DNA of 64,000 bases. Origin: Shewanella sp. NFH-SH190041 (lineage in GTDB: Bacteria; Pseudomonadota; Gammaproteobacteria; Enterobacterales; Shewanellaceae). Below are positions 18,151-26,163 of this stretch, one piece after another. A program made the translations under genes and the position numbers. The DNA lies in assembly GCF_024363255.1 (NCBI RefSeq), contig NZ_AP026070.1:248001-312000 (forward strand), written 5' to 3'. Below the pieces are notes generated by a model. The model was given only the letters and a program-made list of their open reading frames with translations. It ran no database searches and was not told where the DNA came from. How positions within the stretch are numbered: position 1 is the stretch's first letter; every line of letters begins with the position of its first letter.

Positions 18151-18606
18151 TTACAGCGGTTTTTGCAAGGTAAGCTGATGATCGGCGATATTGCTATGCT
18201 CTGCTAAGGCGGTAATATGATAGCCACGGCTGATCAGCATGGTCAGCATCGCCCGAAAACGGTTACTGCTCTTGACCTGCATTACTTGATATCCCTGAGT
18301 TTTAGCCCATTGCTCCTGCTGTTGCAGCATGTGTTTGGCCAATCCCAGATTACGGTAATCTGGCAGTACGCCACCTAACCAGCTATAGAAAATCTGATCG
18401 TTGAGAGCATATCCCAATTTGAAACCGGCCAATTCTCCTGCGATATAACCCAGCTGCAGCAAGTGGGATTTATGCTGCAGCGTGTTGCTCAGATCGGACA
18501 ATTGATGACGGTTATCAAATTCCGGCAGTTGTTGATACAGCTGCATGACAACGTGCCATTGATCAGGGCTAGTGTGGGAAATGGTTTCAATATGCGTGGC
18601 GTACAT
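18151..18606 (-). CDS. GNAT-family N-acetyltransferase
   Basis: A 151-residue protein of the usual single-domain GNAT size. The acetyl-CoA binding motif A is seen as WLGGVLPDYRNLGLAKHML, with the R-x-x-G-x-A pattern, followed by AKTQGYQVMQVKSSNRFRAML. It probably acetylates a small molecule or a protein N terminus/lysine, but GNAT sequences alone do not reveal the acceptor. It lies 9 bp after yhhQ on the same strand, so the two are probably cotranscribed. Confidence 0.8.
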   Translation of the reverse strand: MYATHIETISHTSPDQWHVVMQLYQQLPEFDNRHQLSDLSNTLQHKSHLLQLGYIAGELAGFKLGYALNDQIFYSWLGGVLPDYRNLGLAKHMLQQQEQWAKTQGYQVMQVKSSNRFRAMLTMLISRGYHITALAEHSNIADHQLTLQKPL

Positions 18607-18615
18607 AAATATTCC

Positions 18616-19275
18616 TTAAATTAAACGTCGCTCTTGCGTCACGTGCAAAATTCTATCCTGCAATACTTTCAGCAACAGGCCATAAGCGGGCAGGAAAAGT
18701 CCCAGGCTGACCATCAGCTTGAAGCTGTAATCCACCGTGGCAATTTCAGGCCAGTTTTGTGCCATAAAGGCATCTGTTGAGGCATAAAAAGCAATACTGA
18801 AAAACACAAGTGTATCCACCAGATTACCCACCAAAGTGGATGCTGTTGGTGCAACCCACCAAGCACATTCACGGCGGATACGAGCAAATACAGTAATATC
18901 CATCAGTTGGCCAACCAGATAAGCGGCAAAGCTAGCCAGTGCAATACGGAATACAAAGGTGTTGAAATGGTGCAGCGCTTCACTGCCCTGAAACTGACCG
19001 TTATGGAACAGCACCCCAATAACATAAGAGATCACTAGTGCGGGGATCATGGCGCGGAAAATAATGCGCCGGGCGGCATGTTGGCCAAAGATTCGCACTG
19101 TTAGATCGGTTGCGAGATAAACAAATGGAAAGCTGAATGCTCCCCAGGTGGTATGAAAACCGAAAATCTGAAATGGTAGCTGCACCAGATAGTTACTGGC
19201 GCTGATAATCAGGATATGAAATGCGGCCAATAATATGATGGCACGGCGGTGTTGCGTGTTAGAAAGCATTAACAT
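18616..19275 (-). CDS. yhhQ: Queuosine precursor (preQ0) transporter of the YhhQ/VUT family
   Basis: A 219-residue hydrophobic protein with about six membrane segments. The family signature is visible as NYLVQLPFQIFG, FSFPFVYLATDLTVRIFG and VGNLVDTLVFFSIAF. YhhQ imports 7-cyano-7-deazaguanine for queuosine tRNA modification. The start follows AAGG at a good distance. It heads a two-gene unit with the acetyltransferase. I looked for a preQ1 riboswitch in the leader and could not support one. Confidence 0.9.
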   Translation of the reverse strand: MLMLSNTQHRRAIILLAAFHILIISASNYLVQLPFQIFGFHTTWGAFSFPFVYLATDLTVRIFGQHAARRIIFRAMIPALVISYVIGVLFHNGQFQGSEALHHFNTFVFRIALASFAAYLVGQLMDITVFARIRRECAWWVAPTASTLVGNLVDTLVFFSIAFYASTDAFMAQNWPEIATVDYSFKLMVSLGLFLPAYGLLLKVLQDRILHVTQERRLI

Positions 19276-19471
19276 CTTGTGACCTTTTTAGTGTCCCGTT
19301 AGCAATCGCGATTGGGAAAGTGGATCGGGCGGGGTGAGGGAACCCGCAATGTATTTAAGGACTGTGATAACTGACCATTAATTAACCGGTTTGTCCGGGC
19401 GGCACATTATAGGGAGATGTTGACTAAATGCAATCCTTTAGCCGTGTTTTAGCAGGGATATTTGGGGAAAA

Positions 19472-19500
19472 CGCGGCCCGATTTTTCGCTTCAGGCCGCG
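19472..19500 (-). terminator. Terminator after menF
   Basis: CGCGGCC/GGCCGCG form a 7-bp GC stem, followed on the minus strand by TTTTCCCC. It lies just downstream of the menF stop codon. Confidence 0.7.
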
Positions 19501-19512
19501 TTGAGGATAAGA

Positions 19513-20913
19513 TTAGAAATCGATAAGGATCGAGATAATGGTGGCCAGTTTATTTTCCAGCTCCTGCCACTCTGCCCGGGGATCTGATCCTGACACAATA
19601 CCGGCACCAGCGTAGAGATTGATCCGTCCCGGCTCAAACAGTGCGCTGCGGATCGCTACGGAAAATTCACTTTCACTGTGATTGAGATAACCACAGGCAC
19701 CTGCGTACCAGCCGCGCATATAGCCTTCCTGCTGGCGAATAAATGCCATGGCTTCCTCCCGTGGCAGGCCACCAACCGCCGGAGTGGGGTGCAGCGCTTG
19801 TAGCAGCTGAAAATCATTAATATCGTTTTTCAGTGCCGCCTGAATGGTGCGGTGCAGGTGTTGAATATGTGTCAGTTTAAACACTCTGGGGTTAGCATCG
19901 GCGCTGACTTCAGTGCTAAGGGGCGTGAGCATGTCGACGATATGCTCACGAACCAGTTGGTTTTCATGGCTGTTTTTGCTGTCATCTAGCAGTTGTTGTG
20001 CCAGCGCCTGATCTTCTTCCTGATTTAACCCGCGCACGGTGGTTCCGGCTAGGGCCTCAGTCAGCAGTTCCCGTTCCCGGCGGCGGAACAATCGCTCAGG
20101 TGAGCAAGAGATAAAGGCTCTGCTAGGGCTGAATTGAAAGCCAAACTGAAAGCTGTTTTGATTTCGCCCCTGCCAACACGCCAGCACCAGCCAAGGATCG
20201 ACTGCTTCATTCACCTCCAGTTGTGATAAACGTGACAGCACCACTTTAGGCACTTTTTGATTGAAATCGGCATCCGTTACTTGATTGACCAGCTCCTCCC
20301 ATCGGGCATAGGCTGGGGTATCGTAACGGGCCGTTAATCCCACTTTGTGTGGTGGCTGCAGTGGCCGAGGGGGCTGTAATAATGTCAGTGCTTGACTGGC
20401 TGCACGGCACTCATCAACTAAGTTGCTGTCAGCTAGGTTGAGGTTCACATACAGGGTTAACTGATTTTGACTGCGGCGCAGTTCAATGCGCGGCAGGATA
20501 AAACGGGCACGGCCAAATTCAGGCCAACTGGCGATACTGCGATCAAAAGCGACGCCACCGTAATAACGGATATTATGGTTGTCTGAAAGGCTGCGTTGTT
20601 GCTGATAGATAGAAGCGAGTTGGCCATCATCAATATCATCATCAAACTGAAAATCTTTCGCGCAGCCGATAGCGGCGACTTCTTCTACTTTGTCTCGCCC
20701 TTGCCAATACAGCCGAGGGTATTGATCTTGGGATGAGAGCCAAGAAATTAAGGGAATGGCATCTACCTGGCAGCAAAGCTGGATAATTTTGTCTCCGGGC
20801 GAGGTGGAGGTACTTCCGCCGCTAGGGGAGATTGATGCTAGGTCATGGGGGGGGAGTTGACTCAGCTGTGCTAATAATTGGTTAACAGCCGATGACAGGG
20901 ATTGGGCAGACAA
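19513..20913 (-). CDS. menF: Isochorismate synthase
   Basis: A 466-residue chorismate-binding enzyme. The C-terminal half carries the family motifs LTEALAGTTVRG, DSKNSHENQLVREHIVDML, HPTPAVGGLPREEA and YAGAGIVSGSDPRAEWQELENK. It converts chorismate to isochorismate. No siderophore genes adjoin it, so menaquinone synthesis is the likelier role than an EntC-type siderophore role, consistent with the quinone needs of anaerobic respiration. It is a single gene with its own terminator. Confidence 0.9.
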   Translation of the reverse strand: MSAQSLSSAVNQLLAQLSQLPPHDLASISPSGGSTSTSPGDKIIQLCCQVDAIPLISWLSSQDQYPRLYWQGRDKVEEVAAIGCAKDFQFDDDIDDGQLASIYQQQRSLSDNHNIRYYGGVAFDRSIASWPEFGRARFILPRIELRRSQNQLTLYVNLNLADSNLVDECRAASQALTLLQPPRPLQPPHKVGLTARYDTPAYARWEELVNQVTDADFNQKVPKVVLSRLSQLEVNEAVDPWLVLACWQGRNQNSFQFGFQFSPSRAFISCSPERLFRRRERELLTEALAGTTVRGLNQEEDQALAQQLLDDSKNSHENQLVREHIVDMLTPLSTEVSADANPRVFKLTHIQHLHRTIQAALKNDINDFQLLQALHPTPAVGGLPREEAMAFIRQQEGYMRGWYAGACGYLNHSESEFSVAIRSALFEPGRINLYAGAGIVSGSDPRAEWQELENKLATIISILIDF

Positions 20914-21113
20914 ATCACGCTCCGGAAGACTAGGGGTATTACACCGAAAAGAATGGTATTACCGAAAAAGAACACAAACATATTTTGCCTAAAGTTAAGG
21001 TTGCCTGCTAGCAGGTGTCAACTAGATGCCGTGTTGGCTGTGAGATTGCACGTAAATTGTTAAATTACCGTATGAGAATGTTGGCAATTGCCCCAGTTTG
21101 CGACAAAGAAAAG

Positions 21114-21144
21114 CACTTTCCCCACGGTCGTCGTGGGGAAAGTG
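21114..21144 (-). terminator. Strong terminator after the pilin-like gene
   Basis: A 12-bp perfect stem, CACTTTCCCCAC/GTGGGGAAAGTG, with a 7-nt loop, followed on the minus strand by CTTTTCTTTG. Confidence 0.8.
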
Positions 21145-21154
21145 TTATATGGGG

Positions 21155-21697
21155 TTAAACGCCAGTCAGGGTGACTTCGCCGTTGTTGGTGTTATAGCGG
21201 ATTTGGATATCATTATCATCCATCAAGGTGTAAATACAGGTGCCAGAAACGGGTTCTTCAACTCTGAATACGCCATCGTTGATGTTGTAGTAATACTGTT
21301 TATCACCAACACCACTACTATCTAATTCAGGATTATGATCGAGAAAAGCATTCCATACCCGGGCACAGCGGTTGGCGTTGACTGGATCTAATATTGTATT
21401 TGTCTGACTACCGCTAAGATCTGCTGCTTCAATGGGATAACCAGCATTATTAAAATTCACTGTGCCATCAAGCAAATCAGGTAAGTCAGCTATTTGCCCA
21501 TCGATCCCTTTTAATTGCCAGAAAAGATGGGCTCTTTCAATTACCTCAGCTAAGGCCCCGGTGGTGCCTTTTGCAACGGCCTCATTGGCTTCATCGGCCA
21601 AATCAACAAACTTTGCTGTTGCCGTGACTGCCAAAATAGCCAGTACAATGATGACAACCACTAATTCAATTAAGGTAAAACCGCGGGCTTGGGGCAT
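21155..21697 (-). CDS. Type IV pilin-like / pseudopilin protein
   Basis: A 180-residue protein with a short leader and the prepilin peptidase site RGFTLIELVVVIIVLAIL: cleavage after Gly, then Phe methylated, Glu at mature position 5. The hydrophobic helix continues to TATAKFVDLADEA, which resembles MSHA-type pilins of Vibrio and Shewanella. Two Cys residues (NRCARVW and GTCIYTL) can form the C-terminal disulfide loop. It stands alone rather than in an msh cluster, with its own terminator, so it may be a minor or orphan pilin. The assembly system it uses is not in the window. Confidence 0.85.
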   Translation of the reverse strand: MPQARGFTLIELVVVIIVLAILAVTATAKFVDLADEANEAVAKGTTGALAEVIERAHLFWQLKGIDGQIADLPDLLDGTVNFNNAGYPIEAADLSGSQTNTILDPVNANRCARVWNAFLDHNPELDSSGVGDKQYYYNINDGVFRVEEPVSGTCIYTLMDDNDIQIRYNTNNGEVTLTGV

Positions 21698-22159
21698 AGT
21701 GTTTTCCTGTAGTAGCTTGTCTAATTAAATATCAATTAAACATAGGTGCTTATCAGCATAGTGCCAAACGCTCATGGTTTTTTATGTTGATAAATGATGG
21801 GGTATTGAGATGGAAATTGATTTTTTTTGGCAGGAGTATCGCTGATAAAATAAACATTTGTGCCTGATAAGCATTATGTTTGGGTATTATCGAATGATAG
21901 GTTATACGTCAGGCCACAGTATGAATGTAGCACTGTGACCTGATAGGAAAGCTGTGGATAAACATTAACAATGTAACTCACCCAATTAATTGGGGGTTTA
22001 GCAAATTGTTGTGTTACTTAGGTCGTGAATACCAGCTAGCGCATGGTAACAGACAATCACCACACCTGATTTTCGTCAAATGCCTGAAAACTCTTCTGTG
22101 ATGTAGCCTTTTTGATAAATCCTAGAGAAATCTTTTAAAACCACGCTAATCCATTGTTT
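21698..22159. other. Intergenic region between the pilin promoter and the avcD 3' end
   Basis: No gene is seen. The left part should hold the pilin promoter. CCCAATTAATTGGG near 21990 is a perfect 14-bp palindrome without a convincing U-run. The region is AT-rich and marks the boundary between core genes and the avcD island. Confidence 0.5.
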
Positions 22160-23716
22160 TTAATCTGAGGTGTAGTTGTCTTCCCCAACAGTTTTATCAG
22201 CAAACTCAGCAACTTTTATTTCATAATCGACATAGCAATCAAGTTGATGGGGATCTACGTGGCTTGATGTGGGTAGTTCATAGGTAATTATATTACCTTC
22301 CTTATCCTTTCTATTTTTATTGTAGATAAAGAATTCGGCGTATCTATTTGGAGATACACCCTCAAAATTTTGAAGTAAGAGTTTGTCTTCAGACTTATTG
22401 TCTACGTGACATATAGCATCATCATGCAGATCCATTGCTAGGCTTTTTTCATAAGGCTCAATATAAACAACTCGATCAATACCTGCCGCAACTATATGCC
22501 TAGCACAGTTATGGCAAGGGTATGTTGTACAGTAAAGAGTCTTGCCTACAGAGTTAGAGCCCGAGCGACGAGCGAGAGATATGATAGCATCCATCTCTGC
22601 GTGTATTGCACGTGAGTACTCTATCAGAGACTTAGCTTTTGAATTATTAAATATTTTATCAGCAATGCCATCAGGGTTATCAATACCCTCATCTTTTAAA
22701 ATCTTTTTTATTTGACTTTTTAGTAGAAGTTTATGCTTGTCGTTCTGGCAGCCTGTTTTGTTATAGCATCTTTTGTCTTTCTCACTATCTGCATCGTATA
22801 AGCCGCCCCTATATTTTGGCACATCGTTACACCCCGTAGCGATTATCTGCCCCATATTGTCCATTATGGCCGCGCCGACTTGTCTAGATAGACATGCGGA
22901 GGCGAGAGACGAAGAGTAGGCGGCATACAGTCCTTTCTCATCTCGTTTAGGAGTTATATTTCCAACACCATGAATAAGGTTAATAAAGCGCTTTATAGAC
23001 AAGTTTAGCTGTTCAGTTTCGTCGAGGTTGCGAATAAAATAGTCAGCCATTTGGATGGCTTTTTCTACATGTTGGCCATGCTTGTCGTTACTGTTTCTAT
23101 CTCTTTCGAGCAGATTTGTTACATCAGCTGGGTTTGATATGCCTTCTTCTTTGAGATTTTTCTCTCGCTCACTTTGAGTTCGTAGAAGTCCTATCAGATA
23201 AAAGTTGTTTCTGTACACCTCTTTAAATAGCTCAACTTCTTCGTGGTGTTTAATTTGATCGACTACATAAGCAACCTTTTTGGTTACTTTCACTGCTTTC
23301 CCACTTTCTTCACCATTTCCAAACAATGTATTTCTGATGAGGCCAACTCTTCTTATCCCCATTTCTGCGACAGTTGTGTTTGAATTATTTTTTCTGAGTT
23401 TGTCACCCAAGTTTTGTAGAGTGTTATAGCGCTCAAAGCCTTCAAGGGTAAGTATGCTATCTGGATCACTTTGAGTGTTAGCTATTAGCTCACTTAGGCG
23501 TATATGCTCGACGTGATAGTTGGCTTGTTTTAACTCTTTAATTACAGCTGTCTTGAGTCTTTTGACACCAGCTCCAATCGCTCCACATAGGCCGATAATC
23601 AATTCTTGAGAGTGTCTTGAGCGGATAGCTTCTAAGGAGTTTTTATAAGCACTATTTGAAGCTTCGGAGTTTGCCGAAGTAGGGATTTCGACGACTGTTT
23701 GTGTTTGTACGGACAT
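22160..23716 (-). CDS. avcD: AvcD-type antiviral deoxycytidylate deaminase with P-loop-like domain
   Basis: A 518-residue protein with two domains. The N-terminal part has a P-loop-like GLCGAIGAGVKR (residues 42-53), degenerate compared with GxxxxGK[ST]. The C-terminal part is a dCMP deaminase with the zinc and catalytic residues HAE (372-374) and PCHNC (400-404). This two-domain form is that of AvcD/DcdV, which depletes deoxycytidine nucleotides during phage infection and is held inactive by the adjacent RNA AvcI; transcription shut-off by phage removes the inhibitor. The gene is AT-rich compared with its neighbours and lies next to IS and integrase remnants, so it is probably acquired. A 56-codon ORF and leader directly upstream occupy the AvcI position. 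Confidence 0.85.
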   Translation of the reverse strand: MSVQTQTVVEIPTSANSEASNSAYKNSLEAIRSRHSQELIIGLCGAIGAGVKRLKTAVIKELKQANYHVEHIRLSELIANTQSDPDSILTLEGFERYNTLQNLGDKLRKNNSNTTVAEMGIRRVGLIRNTLFGNGEESGKAVKVTKKVAYVVDQIKHHEEVELFKEVYRNNFYLIGLLRTQSEREKNLKEEGISNPADVTNLLERDRNSNDKHGQHVEKAIQMADYFIRNLDETEQLNLSIKRFINLIHGVGNITPKRDEKGLYAAYSSSLASACLSRQVGAAIMDNMGQIIATGCNDVPKYRGGLYDADSEKDKRCYNKTGCQNDKHKLLLKSQIKKILKDEGIDNPDGIADKIFNNSKAKSLIEYSRAIHAEMDAIISLARRSGSNSVGKTLYCTTYPCHNCARHIVAAGIDRVVYIEPYEKSLAMDLHDDAICHVDNKSEDKLLLQNFEGVSPNRYAEFFIYNKNRKDKEGNIITYELPTSSHVDPHQLDCYVDYEIKVAEFADKTVGEDNYTSD

Positions 23717-23720
23717 TGCA

Positions 23721-23747
23721 GTACCTGTTATTAAAGTAGACAGGTAC
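23721..23747 (-). promoter_or_regulatory. Hairpin covering the avcD ribosome binding site
   Basis: GTACCTGT and ACAGGTAC form an 8-bp stem immediately before the avcD start. The AGG of the likely Shine-Dalgarno sequence is in the 3' arm, four bases before the ATG. The stem would hide it, so avcD translation may depend on opening by an upstream ribosome or RNA partner. Confidence 0.55.
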
Positions 23748-23767
23748 TAGTATGAAAAAGATGGGTA

Positions 23768-23938
23768 TTACCAATCAAGTTGTTGCGCTGCTAGTTTCAT
23801 ATTTTTCTTAGCTGTTTCAAATGCGATCGCTTTTTTCTTCGCGTTCAAAGAGTGTACAGATGCAGACTCTCGACCTCTTTGAGAGGATTCTTTGTTTGTC
23901 TTTACTGCGCTGTGCGACATTAAGCTTACGACACCCAT
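23768..23938 (-). CDS. 56-residue small ORF or AvcI-like inhibitor RNA upstream of avcD
   Basis: The ORF has an AAGG ribosome binding site 8 bases before ATG and a clean stop 51 nt before avcD. The peptide is basic (many Lys/Arg, no Cys, no membrane segment) and ends KLAAQQLDW. In the Vibrio cholerae AvcID system the inhibitor AvcI, a non-coding RNA, is encoded just upstream of avcD; this interval has the same position and orientation. From sequence alone I cannot tell whether the RNA or the peptide is the active product. The good ribosome binding site argues that it is at least translated. No other family was recognised. Confidence 0.6.
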   Translation of the reverse strand: MGVVSLMSHSAVKTNKESSQRGRESASVHSLNAKKKAIAFETAKKNMKLAAQQLDW

Positions 23939-23967
23939 ACTTTCCACCTTGAAAAAAAAACGTGTAA

Positions 23968-23995
23968 ATTATACACAGACATTCCCTGCTTTCAA
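23968..23995 (-). promoter_or_regulatory. Strong promoter for the avcD leader/small ORF
   Basis: TTGAAA, 16 bp, TATAAT on the minus strand, a near-consensus sigma70 promoter. The -10 sits inside the inverted repeat GTGTA-N5-TACAC, a possible operator. Start expected near 23961. High constitutive expression is what an unstable inhibitor RNA needs. Confidence 0.7.
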
Positions 23996-24113
23996 CATGC
24001 TATACATGAGATTTCTTAAACAAAGTATCATTTTTAGTTTAGCAGAGACAAACTAAGATGGTTCTTAAAACTAAAATCTTTGAAGCTAAACCAAAGAACT
24101 TTCGATATGCAGA

Positions 24114-24505
24114 CTAACCTGCCCCCGCTTTCTAATCCACCGACAACGTTAGTAATGTTCATCAACTAATGAGGAAGATGAGCATGAAAAAGCGATTCAA
24201 CGAACAGCAGAGCGTTACCATTCTCAAAGCGGCAGAAGCTGGCGTTCCTGTTCAAAGAACTCTGTCGCAAGTATAACATTTCCGATGCCCGATGTCTGAA
24301 AGCATTAGAAGAAGCGGACAGAAGAAAATCCACGCCTGAAGAAGTTGCTGGCGGCGTCGATGTTGGATGCGGGAGCGCTTAAAGTCATTCTTAACCAAAA
24401 TACTGACTGTCGATGACAAGTGCAAGGATGCGCATATAATGCAGGATGTCTTGAAGATATCAAAGAACTCGCCTTCGAACGGCCTCGGTTTGGTTACCGC
24501 TGTGT
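24114..24505 (+). mobile_element. Decayed IS3-family (IS407-group-like) remnant
   Basis: A plus-strand remnant. From 24184 the frame MKKRFNEQQSVTILKAAEAG matches the start of IS407-group OrfA, then frameshifts. KKLLAASMLDAGALKVILNQ follows in another frame after an internal deletion, then the start of OrfB as KELAFERPRFGYR near 24465. The element stops abruptly near 24505, where the oppositely oriented IS3-family remnant begins. CTAACCTGCCCCC at about 24114 looks like its left end. It is not functional. Confidence 0.7.
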
Positions 24506-24507
24506 AG

Positions 24508-25112
24508 TGACAACCCTGATCTCTATGAAACATCACATTCTTTGGTTGTCCCCGATACTCAAATGCCATTGTTAGTGCCTGGCAGGTGAGATTGCTGTCC
24601 GGCGACAAACTCATTGCCCAGCCAATAGGTTTACGGGCAAACAGATCTATCACCACCACGAGATAAGCCCAGCGGTTACCCGGCCAGATAAAGCTAACAT
24701 CGCCATACCAGATCTGATTCGGCGCAGTGGCGGCAAACTGCCTGTTGAGTATGTTCGGAATAGTAAGGTGCTCCTGTGTTGCTTTCCGATATGCATGTTT
24801 CGGTAACTGGCGACTGAACAGATTCAGGGCTTTCATCAACCTGCCTGCACGGTAACGGCTCAGTGTGATGTTATGGGACTCGTCATTCGTGATGATGTCA
24901 GAAATAGTTCTAGCTCCGGCAGAACCACCACTGAGACGGTATGCTTCACGCACTAAGTACGTAGCCTGACAGCTTCAGGTGATGGGCGTTTGTCACGCTG
25001 CTGCCAGTATTTAAATGTGCTGCGGTGGACATCCAGTACCGTGCACAAATGGCTAATCGAATAGCGGCGCTTATTGCTCTGACTCAGCCTCTCGATTAAC
25101 GAAAGTATTTCA
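24508..25112 (-). pseudogene. IS3-family transposase OrfB, frameshifted and 3'-truncated
   Basis: The frame following OrfA gives RRYSISHLCTVLDVHRSTF and ends at a stop near 24954. The family sequence continues in another frame as REAYRLSGGSAGARTIS, so one base seems to be missing between RLRT and VREAY. The DDE domain runs through IWYGDVSFIW to FHRDQGCHYT near 24510, then breaks off into the other IS. The last DDE Glu is lost. Confidence 0.8.
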
Positions 25113-25428
25113 TGGAGTCCGACATCAACAGAGCAGAAGCCTTTTTTAAAATTTCCTTTTCTAACTTAAGGCGTTCAACTTGCTTTTTCAGTTCGTAAAT
25201 TTCCCGCTGCTCAGGCGTCATTGGCGTAGCTTTAGGGGCCTTACCTGCACGTTCCTCACGCAGTTGCCGTACCCATTTACCAAGCGTTGAATATCCAACA
25301 CCCATTGCTTCGGCTGCTTCTTTATGTGTATACCCTTGGTCGAGTACCAGTTGAGCTGTTTCCAGTCTGAATTCCGGACTGAAATTCGGGCCTTTTTTCT
25401 TTGCTATCTTGTCACCTAATCTTGTCAT
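25096..25428 (-). CDS. IS3-family transposase OrfA
   Basis: A 110-residue OrfA with a helix-turn-helix ([21 protein letters not shown]) and a C-terminal leucine-zipper-like stretch ([19 protein letters not shown]). A slippery A-AAA-AAG lies at the position where IS3 elements shift -1 into OrfB. OrfA binds the terminal repeats. Because OrfB is damaged, it has no partner here and could at most act as a repressor of related elements. Confidence 0.85.
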   Translation of the reverse strand: MTRLGDKIAKKKGPNFSPEFRLETAQLVLDQGYTHKEAAEAMGVGYSTLGKWVRQLREERAGKAPKATPMTPEQREIYELKKQVERLKLEKEILKKASALLMSDSMKYFR

Positions 25429-25480
25429 GCTGCCATCATAGCAGCTCTAATCAGGTGGCCAAATTCACTATGCCACTACA

Positions 25481-26043
25481 GTTTTAGTGGTTGAGTTCTT
25501 GGGCACTCGGATGCGCAGATCTGAAGTCTGCACAGTGAACTTCGGCATCATATGGGCCAGCATGCCGTGACTTTTGACCTGTACGAACTCAATCTCAAAT
25601 GGCTTATGGATTTCGGTGATCGGGTACAGGCGCTCATGTGCAGCCCATAGGTAAAACTGCACAACATGGCTCATGTAGGTGTTTGCTGTAGAGTACGCCA
25701 ACTCACCTGATTTTACGCTTTGCAGCAGCTCATCATTGCGGAAACGGTAGGTGGGCTTTAGTCCTTTCACCGGTGGGAATTCGTCCCTGGTCAATGCCTC
25801 TCTGTCTAGAAATGACCAGTATCGAAGCAATGCACGTGAATAGGAACTGAGGTCTTAGAGGCGTTTGGTTGCTGACAGGTGGATGAACCATTGATTGACC
25901 GGCTCAATGTACTGGCCTTGTCCGTCATACAGCGTTGGTAGTGGCCCCAGGTTTCGACCGCCCTCGAAATGGATTAGGTCCGCTTCTTGCCGGATAACAC
26001 CACCAATGAACACGTCACTGGATTGCAAAAGCCTAGCCATCAT
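25481..26043 (-). pseudogene. Tyrosine-recombinase (integrase) N-terminal fragment with an in-frame stop
   Basis: Two open segments lie in the same frame, separated by a TAA at 25855-25857 between KRL and DLSSYSRALLRYWSFLD. Read through, they form the N-terminal and core-binding part of a phage-type integrase (SAM-like segment, then STANTYMSHVVQFYLWAAHE). A single G-to-T change from GAA would explain the stop. The catalytic half is cut off by the IS at 25480. It lies directly downstream of gor, a likely former island boundary. Confidence 0.65.
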
Positions 26044-26079
26044 ATCTCCTTATGATTGAGCTTACTGAGCGCTGTATAG

Positions 26080-26108
26080 AAAAAAGGCTAGAAGGTAGCC
26101 TTCTAGCC
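26080..26108 (-). terminator. Terminator after gor
   Basis: A 10-bp perfect stem, GGCTAGAAGG/CCTTCTAGCC, with a 3-nt loop, followed by six U on the minus strand, 56 bp after the gor stop. Confidence 0.85.
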
Positions 26109-26163
26109 TAAATTACGCTTTTTCCAGAGTTTTACAACACGTGGAGGTGGCTTTTCGACACTA

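Larger units (their letters stand above)
24506..25480 (-). mobile_element. Truncated IS3-family insertion sequence
   Basis: A minus-strand IS. The right end begins TGTAGTGGCATAGTG at about 25480, inside the integrase coding region. OrfA is intact and OrfB is broken; the 3' end of OrfB and the left terminal repeat are missing, replaced by the other IS remnant. It cannot move by itself. Confidence 0.75.

Noticed and set aside
19276..19420. Possible preQ1 riboswitch in the yhhQ leader
   Set aside because: The leader has a GCGGG/CCCGC hairpin with a GGTTCCCTCACC loop, but it lacks the A-rich tail and pseudoknot partner of preQ1-I and does not fit preQ1-II or III.
21905..22000. Terminator of avcD or pilin-side palindrome CCCAATTAATTGGG
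   Set aside because: AT-rich stem without a U-run and about 170 bp from the avcD stop; not convincing.
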